From NCBI RefSeq assembly GCF_039831995.1, contig NZ_JBDOIO010000004.1, positions 806,001 to 870,000 on the forward strand: a stretch of DNA of 64,000 bases, given 5' to 3'. This DNA comes from Paenibacillus pabuli. GTDB lineage: Bacteria > Bacillota > Bacilli > Paenibacillales > Paenibacillaceae. Below, piece by piece: positions 38,301 to 46,123 of the stretch. Positions within the stretch are counted from its first letter, which is position 1; each line of letters begins with the position of its first letter. The translations under genes and the position numbers were made by a program. The notes beneath the pieces are model-generated. The model was not told where the DNA came from. It ran no database searches and was given only the letters and a program-made list of their open reading frames with translations.

Positions 38301-38833
38301 TCCAACAATACCAAGCGTCTGCCCAGCCTATTCCGAGAGAGGAGTGGGATGAGGAGGCACTGAATCTGGCTCGTAAAACCGTGAAAGTCACCCGAGATCC
38401 ACAACGAATGCTTCCGCTCAGGACTTCGCTGAATTATTTGCTGATTCTGCCGAAGCAGGAGCAGCTGACGCAGGCCGATAATAGCGGTGCAGCCGAGATC
38501 AGACTGGCATCACTTTTGAAGGATGCAGGAATAACGGTGGTGACGCACCACTGTTCTATGAGGCCGGATGCGGACGAGATCACGTCACTCGTACAGCAGA
38601 CGGCTGGTGCGGATGTTGTGATCCAGGGTACGCTTAATGCTCATCTGTTCACAGGTCAGTTGGCGCTCGCCGAGGCACTGGCTTCGGTTAAGCCCCTACT
38701 AAATCTGGTGCTGCGCAATCCGTATGATGACGCCGTTCTGCCGCAGCAGGGTGGGAGTATACAGCTGTGTTCAACCTCTGATTATTCGCTTCGGGCACTG
38801 GTAGAGCAGCTGACGATGGCCGCTTCGAAGTGA
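35390..38833 (+). CDS. Fused GH20 - GH3 beta-N-acetylhexosaminidase
   Basis: 1147 aa; ATG 35390 follows AGGAGGAG. No signal peptide, so cytoplasmic. Residues about 1-640 are a GH20 enzyme: N-terminal accessory fold (LIPQPKQM), DTAVRAMNLDLRQTFSKPE, and the catalytic Asp-Glu pair in IHLGCDEVYSL. Residues about 645-1010 are a NagZ-like GH3 domain: SVDEEGGTLSKF, GIPMNWAPVLDVN, VRSFGEDP, AVTAKHFPGHGQVSGDSHV with the His/Asp acid-base dyad, and the nucleophile Asp in VICTDDIEMGAI. The last 130 residues form a second GH3-associated alpha/beta domain. Two mechanisms on one chain (substrate-assisted and glycosyl-enzyme) would strip terminal GlcNAc residues from imported oligosaccharides. Last gene of the operon. 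Confidence 0.9.
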   Translation: MQSLIPQPKQMTAVQESPLRLDGKARISMYMDQEDPRLAIHCRRAFPGLQYTSSRIDKGYMLVVERLSDQEPRQGDHNPESNDQAVDEVLEEREKSQLPPDVTSITAKREEKWACLAGRSQGYTLEVSARKAEVYALDAAGLFYGLQTLVQLRGSDGDIPAVSISDWADTAVRAMNLDLRQTFSKPELLIEYLGEFAKYKTNAVLIEYEDKFPFRAYPEFAHPKHALSLSQLEELKRTAHEHFIEIIPLQQSFGHLEYVLRHEAWRHLRETEQSTGEICPSHPESFELITTLLGEMIDAHPESRYIHLGCDEVYSLCECERCQVEYDGVRERAFIAFLNRLIAFTAERGKQSIFWHDMLDKCPPEELAKLDQRSAAMIWIYNGRNIEAEVTSHTNKFRSLGIEVMGAPAVRSFDWAEHQNYPVLSNRTDNLLQWAKTAGKLELDCIVATNWTGPFSLGVPYGIFETTWYPMLLHADLTWNRKADVSTFIDRFLERFHGIDPVTGHTHIGNYQLEDYYEVIWKLLDEVQNHKEEAELISIMHDFEVATDRSRAIHKYAYRWELYPGDDAEWRSLQNNYTRNRRGREKVLPRMRAALERFQPPAMAEHFVKSRFYLHDYLERTLYHELGLDATYAESEPKAMSLEDKIAMMCVVGTPSICAEPEFRERMSQQRFGGIGIFPHNVESEQQTLALLEEVQKIAGEFGSSLPYYISVDEEGGTLSKFKTFFPYIPGNRAVGLSEVPETAYLLGKFIGSQLNALGIPMNWAPVLDVNTNVDNPVVGVRSFGEDPGLVAQFGRAYIKGMHEAGVAVTAKHFPGHGQVSGDSHVVLPACELTLEQLMEGPLLPFVEAIDAGADSIMMGHLVFPNIPESAGLPASLSSFFASELLRTKLGFEGVICTDDIEMGAIRNHFSPDEVGVLAVQAGNDMILMCHTPEYQSRVIAGILAAVQDGRIDEARIDESVHRIQQLYGKFQQYQASAQPIPREEWDEEALNLARKTVKVTRDPQRMLPLRTSLNYLLILPKQEQLTQADNSGAAEIRLASLLKDAGITVVTHHCSMRPDADEITSLVQQTAGADVVIQGTLNAHLFTGQLALAEALASVKPLLNLVLRNPYDDAVLPQQGGSIQLCSTSDYSLRALVEQLTMAASK

Positions 38834-38869
38834 CTTGTCAGCTTGAAATGGTAGTCCATAATGAAAAGG

Positions 38870-38899
38870 TAAAAAGCCCGTTACTTAACGGGCTTTTTA
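38870..38899. terminator. Operon terminator
   Basis: TAAAAAGCCCGTT, loop ACTT, AACGGGCTTTTTA: a perfect stem with T runs on both strands. It ends the amino-sugar operon and probably the convergent SDR gene. Confidence 0.92.
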
Positions 38900-38985
38900 C
38901 TGTATTGAATCCTTCTGTTATTCCTTGGTTGCTATAAGGATTCTCCATGATTGGATGGGGACTGCAATAAAACATCAAGCCTTTA

Positions 38986-39705
38986 TTATGCGTTGGTATC
39001 CGTTATCGCAGGCATATTGATTTCTTTTACGCAGGCTGCTTTGGACAGGTTCACGATGCATTTGACGATGGAAACCATATCCTGGAGGGGGATACGTGTG
39101 CCATTATATTCAGCAAGTGCACGCTCACTTCCCTCTTCATAAGGTATTTCAGCTGCAAGCTCCCCAGGGTTAATACATGTAACGGCAATGCCATCATGTC
39201 TCGTGTGCTCCCGCAGGGCCTCCGTAATTCCTCGAATGGCAAATTTGGAAGCTACAAATGAAACCTGAGTGTTATTCGAATTATTCAGACCAGCAGTCGA
39301 GCCGATCAGAATGATTTTGCCGGCCGCCGATTGCCGGAGATGGGGCAGTAATGCCTGAATGCATACAATCGCTGAAGTTATATTTACATGAATCAGATTC
39401 GAGATAGCAGCAGGAGCGTCCTGATCAAACGTATAGTGATCCTTAAACCCTTCCTTTTCCCAAATGCCTACATTGTAAATGAGAACATCCAGTGTTTCGT
39501 GCTGGAGAGCGTCGCTGACCACGTTGGCTGCATGGAGATCAGACAGATCCGCCTGTATCCATATGCGTTCTACGCCGTCATTCAGGTTCAAACTGTCAGG
39601 CCTGCTGCGAGAGATGACCCAGACCTTGTCTCCCTGCTCGGGAACACCTCTCACGAAGGCATCTCCAAGTCCTTTGCTTGCGCCAAATACGAGATAGTTT
39701 TTCAA
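38986..39705 (-). CDS. SDR-family protein with catalytic Tyr replaced by Phe
   Basis: 239 aa; Rossmann motif FGASKGLG (7-14), ISRSR after beta-2 suggesting NADP, LIYNVG in place of NNAG, catalytic Ser in ILIGSTAG, and PGELAAE after the active site. The active-site motif YxxxK reads F-V-A-S-K (codon TTT on the reverse strand), so the proton-donating Tyr is missing while the Lys remains. It may be a regulatory or non-catalytic SDR, or use another donor. It lies 18 nt downstream of the HxlR gene in the same orientation, so the two are probably co-transcribed. Confidence 0.85.
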   Translation of the reverse strand: MKNYLVFGASKGLGDAFVRGVPEQGDKVWVISRSRPDSLNLNDGVERIWIQADLSDLHAANVVSDALQHETLDVLIYNVGIWEKEGFKDHYTFDQDAPAAISNLIHVNITSAIVCIQALLPHLRQSAAGKIILIGSTAGLNNSNNTQVSFVASKFAIRGITEALREHTRHDGIAVTCINPGELAAEIPYEEGSERALAEYNGTRIPLQDMVSIVKCIVNLSKAACVKEINMPAITDTNA

Positions 39706-39723
39706 TTCAAGTTCTCCTTCTTT

Positions 39724-40113
39724 TCAATTGTTCGAATCGAGGGGTAGCTGATCAAGAACAGACTCTTTATTTTCCAAAAGTATAATATCTTCTCCCTGCT
39801 GCTGTCTTAATGTTATATTTTCCCGTCCCCATGCACACATCACATCCACAATCTTGTTGGCAGTAACCCCATATTCCGTAAGGCTGTATTCCACTTTTGG
39901 CGGCATCTGTTGATACACATGTCTTCTGACAAGACCGTCCTTCTCAAGCTCGCGTAATTGCTGAATCAGAACCTTTTGCGAAATGCCGTCGATACTGCGC
40001 TGCAGCTCGCCTGTCCTCTTCACGCCTGACATTAATAAACATATGATTAGCGCTTTCCATTTGCCGCCGATCATTTCAAGTGTTGCTTCGATTCCCAGAT
40101 TGTATTGTTTCAT
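39724..40113 (-). CDS. HxlR-family winged-helix regulator
   Basis: 129 aa. Typical HxlR opening LEMIGGKWKALIICLLMSGVKRTGEL, recognition helix region GISQKVLIQQLRELEKDGLVRR, wing PPKVEYSLTEYG. HxlR regulators (YodB, HypR and others) often sense electrophiles or disulfide stress through a Cys near the N-terminus; none is seen before residue 25 here, and candidates are C25 and C94. It is divergent from a flavodoxin-like reductase gene and upstream of the SDR gene, a common arrangement for quinone-stress regulons. An inverted repeat in the shared control region is its likely operator. Confidence 0.9.
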   Translation of the reverse strand: MKQYNLGIEATLEMIGGKWKALIICLLMSGVKRTGELQRSIDGISQKVLIQQLRELEKDGLVRRHVYQQMPPKVEYSLTEYGVTANKIVDVMCAWGRENITLRQQQGEDIILLENKESVLDQLPLDSNN

Positions 40114-40204
40114 GACAGTTCACCTCGTTCAGGTTACATCTTGATGAGTCGGTATAACTGTTCATTTTCTCACAACTTTGCTGATGAAGTCCATACACAC
40201 CTTG

Positions 40205-40221
40205 AAGTAACCATCTTACTT
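40205..40221. promoter_or_regulatory. Inverted repeat, putative HxlR operator
   Basis: AAGTAA-CCATC-TTACTT lies between the divergent HxlR and reductase genes, about 30 nt before a TATGATAAT -10-like sequence (40253-40261). Confidence 0.5.
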
Positions 40222-40311
40222 TATTGTGTGTATTTTCTTTTTGCTGGGCCTATATGATAATGGCGTTATTCAAACAAAAGGTTTAACCTGAACGAAGAAA
40301 GGAATTCAAAA

Positions 40312-40866
40312 ATGAAAACACTTGTGATTCTGGCACATCCAAATATTGACGTTTCGAGAGTGAATCGGCGCTGGAAACAAGAACTTGAACAGCATGCGAC
40401 TGATATTACAATCCATGAGATCTACCAAGCATATCCGGATTGGAACATCGATGTTTCCAGAGAACAGAAGCTGCTCGAAGCATATGATCATATTATCTTG
40501 CAGTTTCCGCTATATTGGTACAGCTATCCGCCTTTGCTCAAAAAGTGGTTTGATGATGTTTTTACTTACGGATGGGCGTATGGGTCAAAAGGCAATAAAT
40601 TGCATGGGAAAAGGCTGAGCCTCGCCATGTCCATTGGGGATAAAAAGGGAAATTACACGCGAGAGGGCTCTGTTTCGTTTAGCGTAGATGAAGTGATTAC
40701 ACCTTTCATAGCCAGCATAAACCATGTTGGCGCGGTAGCGTTACCGTATTTTGCAGTCTTTGGGGCCTCATTTCAGGTCACCGATGAAGAAATTAACCAA
40801 AGTGCCAAAGAATATATCAGCTATATCGTTAAGTATCGGAATGCAGCCGGAAACCTGTCGGTTTGA
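40312..40866 (+). CDS. Flavodoxin-fold NAD(P)H-dependent (quinone) oxidoreductase
   Basis: 184 aa; ATG after AAAGGA. KefF/NQO1-like family: LVILAHPNID at the N-terminus (FMN phosphate loop), HIILQFPLYWYSYPPLLKKWFDDVFTYGWAY (the family core motif) and LSLAMSIGDKKGNY. It binds FMN and reduces quinones or similar electrophiles with NAD(P)H in the cytoplasm. Divergent from the HxlR regulator, which probably controls it. It is the last gene before the interval divided by sulfurtransferase remnants. Confidence 0.92.
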   Translation: MKTLVILAHPNIDVSRVNRRWKQELEQHATDITIHEIYQAYPDWNIDVSREQKLLEAYDHIILQFPLYWYSYPPLLKKWFDDVFTYGWAYGSKGNKLHGKRLSLAMSIGDKKGNYTREGSVSFSVDEVITPFIASINHVGAVALPYFAVFGASFQVTDEEINQSAKEYISYIVKYRNAAGNLSV

Positions 40867-40919
40867 ACAGAAAATGATATGGGATCCGTTTGCTGTTATA
40901 CGGGAGCAGGGCCTGACGC

Positions 40920-40991
40920 AGCCTCCCGGGCGGGTCAGGACTCGTAAGCCGGATTTTCCCATAACTGATCCAGTCGGCTCCAGCTTCCGGC
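40920..40991 (-). pseudogene. Decayed 3' end of a sulfurtransferase (sseA) gene
   Basis: 40960-40991 matches the sseA 3' end (the codons for AGSWSDWISY) with one substitution and one inserted base, which shifts the frame. Downstream on the reverse strand, AGCCTCCCGGGC (40920-40931) is the same 12-nt loop found in the sseA terminator at 58752-58763. It is a short, clearly non-functional relic in the same orientation as sseA. Confidence 0.7.
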
Positions 40992-41098
40992 GTTTGGAGA
41001 GGGCTGGTCATTAGAATCCTTTCCTTTGCTCACATCAATATGGAATTCATATAGCAGAAAAACAGGGAGCACATGAGAAGCTAAACAAGCTTCCAATC

Positions 41099-41791
41099 CT
41101 AATTCGCATAGTGTGCTTCAACCTCCTCGCTTGCAGGTGGCAGCTCCATGCCTTCCTTCCAGAGCAGCGTCGCATTGTCCTTCGGACCGTAATAAATGGC
41201 CTTAATGGTGATTTCAGGGTTCTTCCGGTTGGCATTTAATTGATCGAGATCCACGAAGTTGTTGATATTGCCAAGACTGATCTCGGCGAATTTCTTGGAT
41301 TTGATCAAAGGCCGGACTGGTGTCATATAGAAATCTCCGTCATCCTCCAAGGTGTAATTCACCTGATCCACCCGGTAACCGTCGGTCATATTCACATGAT
41401 ACGCGATTCTTCCATCATGGAGCCGACTGACTTTGGTGACTTTAATGACACTGGCCGGAACCTCGTTAATATTCCATTGGAATAATCCGACATAGCCGAG
41501 ATATATGGCTCCGCTCACGGCTGTCGCGAGCACCAGGCCTTTCACAAAAGACGCTGTTTTCGAGCGCCGCCAATATGCCTTAAAGCTGGCCAGCCCTGTG
41601 CTTGCCTGTCTATTTTTCTCCATCACCTCAAAAGGCAGGCTGCTGCTCTGATGAAGCTTGTGTAGGGCTGCTTTACACGCTTCGCAGGTAGCCAGGTGAG
41701 CTTCGACGGCGTCTTTGGTGTTAGCACTGCATACCTCATCGTAATACAGCGGCAGCAAATCCCGAACGACTTCGCAGGATAGTTTGTTCAT
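41099..41791 (-). CDS. Anti-sigma factor with zinc-finger (ZAS) domain
   Basis: 230 aa. N-terminal anti-sigma zinc motif: CEVVRDLLPLYYDEVCS followed by HLATCEACKAAL (H-x3-C-x2-C). One membrane segment near residues 84-103 (KGLVLATAVSGAIYLGYVGLF), then an extracellular domain of about 120 residues (DUF-type, with TPVRPLIKSKKFAEI). It would hold the ECF sigma factor at the membrane until an extracellular signal releases it. Its start overlaps the end of the sigma-factor gene by 4 nt, so the two are translationally coupled. Confidence 0.92.
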   Translation of the reverse strand: MNKLSCEVVRDLLPLYYDEVCSANTKDAVEAHLATCEACKAALHKLHQSSSLPFEVMEKNRQASTGLASFKAYWRRSKTASFVKGLVLATAVSGAIYLGYVGLFQWNINEVPASVIKVTKVSRLHDGRIAYHVNMTDGYRVDQVNYTLEDDGDFYMTPVRPLIKSKKFAEISLGNINNFVDLDQLNANRKNPEITIKAIYYGPKDNATLLWKEGMELPPASEEVEAHYAN

Positions 41792-42279
41792 GGCTTTTCC
41801 TCCAGTAATAAGTCTTGAATGGTGTTCCTTGCACGATGAAAGGTTACTCTGGCCCAGCTTTCCGTTCTTCCGAAGATCTGGCTGATATGGTCAAAAGACA
41901 GCTCGCCAAACACCCGCAGCGTAAACACTTCCTTGTAAGGCTCCTTAAGGTTGTGCAATAGCTTATGGATGCGCAAAGCCTCTGTTTTGTCGATCAGTTG
42001 TTGTTCCATCGTGAGGCTGGTGCCAGACCTGGTGTCAGGCGGGGGTTCAGGTTCGAAACGTTTTTGTTTGTCCATGTACGTGAAATAAGTATTTTTGGCG
42101 ATTTGGCATAGCCAGACGCTGATTTTACAATTGCCTTTGAACTGGTCAATATTCTTCACGGCTTTTACAAACGTTTCCTGAGTGATTTCTTCCGCTATCT
42201 GCTGATTTCTGCTTAAAGATAACGCAAATAAGTATACCTCCTGAAAATATTGTTCGTAGATTTGTTCCACATCGGCCAC
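41788..42279 (-). CDS. ECF-subfamily RNA polymerase sigma factor
   Basis: 163 aa. Region 2: YFQEVYLFALSLSRNQQIAEEITQETFVKA (core binding) and WLCQIAKNTYFTYM (-10 recognition). Region 4: LKEPYKEVFTLRVFGELSFDHISQIFGRTESWARVTFHRAR (-35 recognition). It resembles SigY/SigV-like envelope-stress sigmas. Paired with the overlapping anti-sigma gene; a likely autoregulated promoter lies upstream. Confidence 0.93.
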   Translation of the reverse strand: MADVEQIYEQYFQEVYLFALSLSRNQQIAEEITQETFVKAVKNIDQFKGNCKISVWLCQIAKNTYFTYMDKQKRFEPEPPPDTRSGTSLTMEQQLIDKTEALRIHKLLHNLKEPYKEVFTLRVFGELSFDHISQIFGRTESWARVTFHRARNTIQDLLLEEKP

Positions 42280-42302
42280 TTGTTCACCACCTTACGTATA
42301 TA

Positions 42303-42330
42303 AGACCCGGTCACGGGGATTTCGTTACAA
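42303..42330 (-). promoter_or_regulatory. Possible autoregulated ECF promoter
   Basis: On the reverse strand TTGTAAC (rc of 42324-42330) is followed after about 17 nt by GGTCT (rc of 42303-42307). This resembles the ECF -35 AAC motif and CGTC-type -10. Confidence 0.4.
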
Positions 42331-42552
42331 ACAAATTAGAGAGGCATAAGCTTGACCAATGCACTGTTCTTCCCAGTGTCTATACGATCCGGTAATTGAG
42401 AAGGAATGGAAGGAAGATGGCCGGTCGGGCAGTTTAACGTGGAAATGACCAAATTAACATGTAAAGATGATACATGAGAATTGGACTTTTTTGGACAATA
42501 ACCAATGAAGTACAATGTTCTAGGAAGGCTATATTACCAGAGGAGTGATCAC

Positions 42553-43089
42553 GTGATTATCATGATTAATGGGGCTTTTGGTTCTGGTAAGACCTCCACA
42601 GCTCAAATGCTTCAACCCTTAATTGCCAATAGTATGATATTTGATCCTGAAGATATTGGACTTATGACTTGGAAAATTGCCCCTAAAGAAGTGAGGCATA
42701 CCCACGAACAAACTGATGATTTCCAGGACATGGAGCTTTGGAAAACCTTGACTGTAAATGTGGCAGGGGAGGTAAAGAAGAAGTATCAAAAACACTTAAT
42801 TGTGCCTATGACCCTGTATAAAGAGGAGAACTTCAATTACATTTACAATGGATTTAAAGAATTGGATGAAGAACTGTATCATTTTTGTTTGATAGCTTCA
42901 GAGGACACCATTTATAACAGATTAGTCAAGCGCGGTGACAAGGTAGGGGGATGGTCATTCCAACGGACAGCTACTTGTGTCGAAGCTTTTAGGAGGGAAA
43001 TTTATCAAGAGCATTTAATTACGGATCACTTAAAAACAACTGAAATTGTAGACATTATTTTAAAGAGATTAAACAACAATTATGGATGA
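42553..43089 (+). CDS. TmrB-like P-loop ATP-binding protein (tunicamycin-resistance family)
   Basis: 178 aa from a GTG at 42553 with GAGGAGTG about 5 nt upstream; in-frame codons back to 42505 lack a ribosome site. MINGAFGSGKTSTA is the Walker A with the TmrB-type lead-in. Then FDPEDIGLM, DDFQDMELWKTL, HLIVPMTLYKEENFN (Walker B region), FCLIASEDTIYNRLVKRGD, and the tail TATCVEAFRREIYQEHLITD, all laid out as in B. subtilis TmrB, which confers tunicamycin resistance by an ATP-binding mechanism. Resistance is only a family-based guess. It stands alone; more AT-rich than its neighbours. Confidence 0.82.
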   Translation: MIIMINGAFGSGKTSTAQMLQPLIANSMIFDPEDIGLMTWKIAPKEVRHTHEQTDDFQDMELWKTLTVNVAGEVKKKYQKHLIVPMTLYKEENFNYIYNGFKELDEELYHFCLIASEDTIYNRLVKRGDKVGGWSFQRTATCVEAFRREIYQEHLITDHLKTTEIVDIILKRLNNNYG

Positions 43090-43480
43090 ACTTCGTCAAA
43101 GTGACTGACTCGGCAGGCTGACTGCATCCTTTCCTCCCTTGGTCCGCCCAAGATTTGAGCTAACGGGAAACCATTAGTTCAATAAGGGGCAGTCTGCTAG
43201 TTGGCAGGTTGCTCCATTTTTAGTTAAAAAACTGATCGTCGCTACGGCTTCCGGCAAAATTCGCCGGGGACGGTCTGATAGAATCGGATAAACAGCCAAG
43301 ATGAGCCATTGTCCTCAGAGTAGTGGTATTTACTGACCATTGATTTTGGAAAGTGAAGTGGTCACAATAGTAATATTGCCAAAAATGACGGAATTGTTAT
43401 TTTTGTAGAAGATCAACTTTCAACGATAGACATCGATCCTTCGATGTCGTTTTAATGCTAAGTAACAGGGAGGAGCATCC
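43090..43480 (+). other. Leader region of the sucrose PTS gene
   Basis: 391 bp without a gene. A hairpin at 43422-43452 (stem AACGA...GACATCGA with TCGATGTCGTT, then TT) lies 29 nt before the PTS start codon and could be an attenuator. No RAT sequence like that of the levansucrase leader was found. Further upstream nothing was recognised. Confidence 0.45.
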
Positions 43481-45028
43481 ATGCAGCAGGATGACCGGAG
43501 TGTCACCAAGGGGCGTAGTTCCGCAAGGGCATTAGCCACACAACTTATTGAATTGTCTGGAGGAACGGGCAATATTATCGAAAGCACCCATTGCACGACA
43601 CGACTCCGACTCCGATTGCAGAACAGTGATCTGGTAGAACAAGAAACTCTTGACGGTATGCAGGAAATTCAAGGGGTTTACGTTCGTGCTGGACAATTGC
43701 AGATTATCCTTGGTCCCGCTCTTGTCTCGAAGGTTAATCGCCAGGTGAATGGCATGCTTCAGTCAGCTGCTTCGTCCATACCAAAAGAAGACGACCCGAA
43801 TGGACCTGTCACACCACGGCTACACGAAGAAGGTCATATTGAATCCTACTCACTGCCGTCCATGTCTACTGCCAGCAGGTCATCCAATGATAAGGGGCTT
43901 CATTCACGAGCATTGTTACACAGGTTGATGGACGCATTCCAATTTTTTTCTGATATCGTTGTGCCCATTATTCCACTCTTCGTCGGGGCTGGACTGCTGT
44001 TGGGTCTCTTGGGACTTGCGGGAGCATTCGGTTGGGATGATCCGAGTCAAATGTGGTTCCGGATTCTGTCACTGCTGACGGGCTCCGCGTTCCAGCTGAT
44101 GGCGGTTCTCTTCGGATACAACACGGCCAAGCGGTTCGGGGGAACCCCGGCGCTTGGTGCCGCTGTTGGAATTGTCATGACTCATCCGGGGATTCTTCCA
44201 TTCACCGAAATCGGTGGAGAGCCAGCCTTTACTCAAGCTTTGCCCCTATCACCGCAATTCGGGTATCAGGGAGCCATAATCCCAACCGTTCTTGCGGCGC
44301 TTATGCTAACGATAATGGAGAAAGGACTACGCCGATGGATGCCGTCATCCGGAGCTGTTCTTCTCGTTCCCTTCTTAAGCTTTAGCATCGCGGGCAGCCT
44401 TGCGGTACTGGTTATAGAACCCCTTGCTCTTGGTCTGGGCCGATCGCTGGGAAGTATTCTCGAACACGTCTTCAACTACGGGAGCTTGCTTTTTGGCCTT
44501 CTGCTTGGAGGGATCTACAGCTCCATTGTGATCACCGGTCTCCACCACGGGATTCAGGCTGTCGAAGTTGGACTGATTTCCAATCCGGATATCGGCTTCA
44601 ACTTCTTGCTTCCGATCTGGTCCATGGCGAATATTGCGCAAGCAGGGGCGGGTCTTGCAGTGTATGTCAGAACCCGGGACGAAGCATTGAGAAAAATAGC
44701 ATTGCCTGCTTCGATCACCGCGCTGTTCGGTATTACCGAGCCAGTCACCTATGGTGTGAATCTTAAACTTGGGCGCCCCTTTCTGGGTGCGGCCGCCGGA
44801 GGAGCCGCCGGAGGAGCATATGTCGCATTTCATCAGGTTGTGGCCAATTCATTTGGGCTAACCGGATTGCCGATGATTGCTTTTATCGTACAGCCGGGGT
44901 TGATGAATCTTGTTCATTATCTGATCGGTTTTGTGCTTGCGCTGGCGACGGCTTTTACTGTTACCTTGCTGCTCGGTGTTGATCGCGATGTTCGACCAGA
45001 AGCTGATAAACTTAACGAACAGGCATAG
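43481..45028 (+). CDS. PTS transporter EIIBC, sucrose/beta-glucoside family
   Basis: 515 aa; ATG after GGGAGGAGC. EIIB domain at about 18-95 with the phosphorylated Cys in STHCTTRLRLRL; a linker rich in Ser and Glu (about 98-145); then an EIIC domain with about 10 helices (FFSDIVVPIIPLFVGAGLLLG, GITEPVTYGVNLKLGRPF). Together with a EIIA-Glc-type donor it imports and phosphorylates a disaccharide. No EIIA domain or phospho-glycosidase is attached. Followed after 9 nt by a SacY-type antiterminator and then levansucrase, so sucrose is the most likely sugar. It could also act as the sensor that phosphorylates the antiterminator, as SacX does for SacY. Confidence 0.88.
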   Translation: MQQDDRSVTKGRSSARALATQLIELSGGTGNIIESTHCTTRLRLRLQNSDLVEQETLDGMQEIQGVYVRAGQLQIILGPALVSKVNRQVNGMLQSAASSIPKEDDPNGPVTPRLHEEGHIESYSLPSMSTASRSSNDKGLHSRALLHRLMDAFQFFSDIVVPIIPLFVGAGLLLGLLGLAGAFGWDDPSQMWFRILSLLTGSAFQLMAVLFGYNTAKRFGGTPALGAAVGIVMTHPGILPFTEIGGEPAFTQALPLSPQFGYQGAIIPTVLAALMLTIMEKGLRRWMPSSGAVLLVPFLSFSIAGSLAVLVIEPLALGLGRSLGSILEHVFNYGSLLFGLLLGGIYSSIVITGLHHGIQAVEVGLISNPDIGFNFLLPIWSMANIAQAGAGLAVYVRTRDEALRKIALPASITALFGITEPVTYGVNLKLGRPFLGAAAGGAAGGAYVAFHQVVANSFGLTGLPMIAFIVQPGLMNLVHYLIGFVLALATAFTVTLLLGVDRDVRPEADKLNEQA

Positions 45029-45037
45029 GAGACTAAC

Positions 45038-45883
45038 ATGAAGATCAAAAAAATACTCAACAATAATGCCGCTGTGGTTAACGATCATGGAGAAGAGAAA
45101 ATAGTCATGGGGCCGGGTGTTGTTTTCCACAAAGGAAAAAATGATATTGTAGACCCAAGCCTTGTTGAAAAAGTGTTTGTGATGACTGATCCGAAACGCT
45201 ATAACCACCTTCAGGAAATACTGGGGACCCTGCCTGAAGAAGAAATTGCAGTCGCCCAGCAGATCATCACTTTCGCCGAGAAATCACTGGGTGTTACGTT
45301 TCATGAGCATATCCATATCGCTCTTACAGACCATCTCTCGTTTGCTCTGGAGCGGATTGGCAAGGGAATCGAAATTCGGAATACGCTGCTTGAGGAGATT
45401 CGTATCCTCTATCCAAGAGAGTTCCAGCTTGGGCTTCATGCCAAGCGTTTGATCTACGAGAAATTGCAGGTGGTCATCCCGGAAGATGAGGTTGGTTATA
45501 TCGCCATGCATATCCATACGGCCTGGAAAAATGCGGGCATGAGCTATAAGGCTCCGGAAAAGACGGCCATGATCAGGGATATCGCGGAAGGTGTAGGACA
45601 AGTTGCCGGTGTACTGGATCGACGGTCTGCGAACTATGAGCGACTTTTGACCCAGCTTGAGAATATGCTGCAAACGGATGAATCAGGCAGACTCCGCAAT
45701 GAACTGAATCCGGAGCTTGTAGCGATGGCAAAGATGAATTTTACCGAAGCATATACACAGGCCCGCGAGATCTGTGAAATGGTTGAAGAGGATTATGGAT
45801 ATGCTTTTACCGAAAGCCAACTGGTTGTGATCGCCATGGAAATCAACCGGATAGATCATCGACTTCATCCAACCTCGGATTGA
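45038..45883 (+). CDS. BglG/SacY-family transcription antiterminator
   Basis: 281 aa; start 9 nt after the PTS gene. RNA-binding CAT domain (1-57; MKIKKILNNNAAVVNDHGEE, KNDIVDPSLVEKVF), PRD1 (about 65-170; with HEHIHIALTDHLSFALERI and GYIAMHIHTAW carrying regulatory His) and PRD2 (about 175-281; FTESQLVVIAMEINRI). PRD phosphorylation by the PTS controls dimerisation and RNA binding. Its target is evident: the RAT-terminator 113 nt downstream, in front of levansucrase. The PTS gene next to it would act as sugar-dependent negative regulator (established for SacX/SacY; inferred here). Confidence 0.92.
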   Translation: MKIKKILNNNAAVVNDHGEEKIVMGPGVVFHKGKNDIVDPSLVEKVFVMTDPKRYNHLQEILGTLPEEEIAVAQQIITFAEKSLGVTFHEHIHIALTDHLSFALERIGKGIEIRNTLLEEIRILYPREFQLGLHAKRLIYEKLQVVIPEDEVGYIAMHIHTAWKNAGMSYKAPEKTAMIRDIAEGVGQVAGVLDRRSANYERLLTQLENMLQTDESGRLRNELNPELVAMAKMNFTEAYTQAREICEMVEEDYGYAFTESQLVVIAMEINRIDHRLHPTSD

Positions 45884-45995
45884 TTCTGATGCTTGATAAA
45901 CTGAGTCCCTGGTCCTTGATCCGAATCGGGAGTTTCGATCTATAGCCAAGTTTTGATCGGACCATATAGAATAGTTATCGACAGTTGAATATGTC

Positions 45996-46024
45996 GGGAT
46001 TGTTACTGGTAAGCAGGCAAGACC
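45996..46024 (+). promoter_or_regulatory. Ribonucleic antiterminator (RAT) of the levansucrase gene
   Basis: 29 nt starting GGGATTGTTACTGG and ending GCAGGCAAGACC, in the format of the B. subtilis sacB/sacPA RAT. Its last 6 nt overlap the 5' arm of the downstream terminator, so antiterminator binding and termination are mutually exclusive. Confidence 0.93.
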
Positions 46025-46081
46025 TAAAAGTCCGTTGGGATCGGTATATCCACCATACCCTAACGATTTTTAGGTCTTTTT
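46019..46081 (+). terminator. Conditional leader terminator before levansucrase
   Basis: AAGACCTAAAA (46019-46029) pairs with TTTTAGGTCTT (46067-46077), ending in a T run. It is disrupted when the SacY-type protein binds the RAT. Confidence 0.92.
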
Positions 46082-46123
46082 CTGTTTTCCGGAAAAAAAT
46101 GACAAGAGAGAGGGATACACCTA

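Noticed and set aside
43090..43480. RAT-type antiterminator site before the sucrose PTS gene
   Set aside because: No GCAGGCAA-type core was found, only a plain hairpin, so a RAT is not claimed here.
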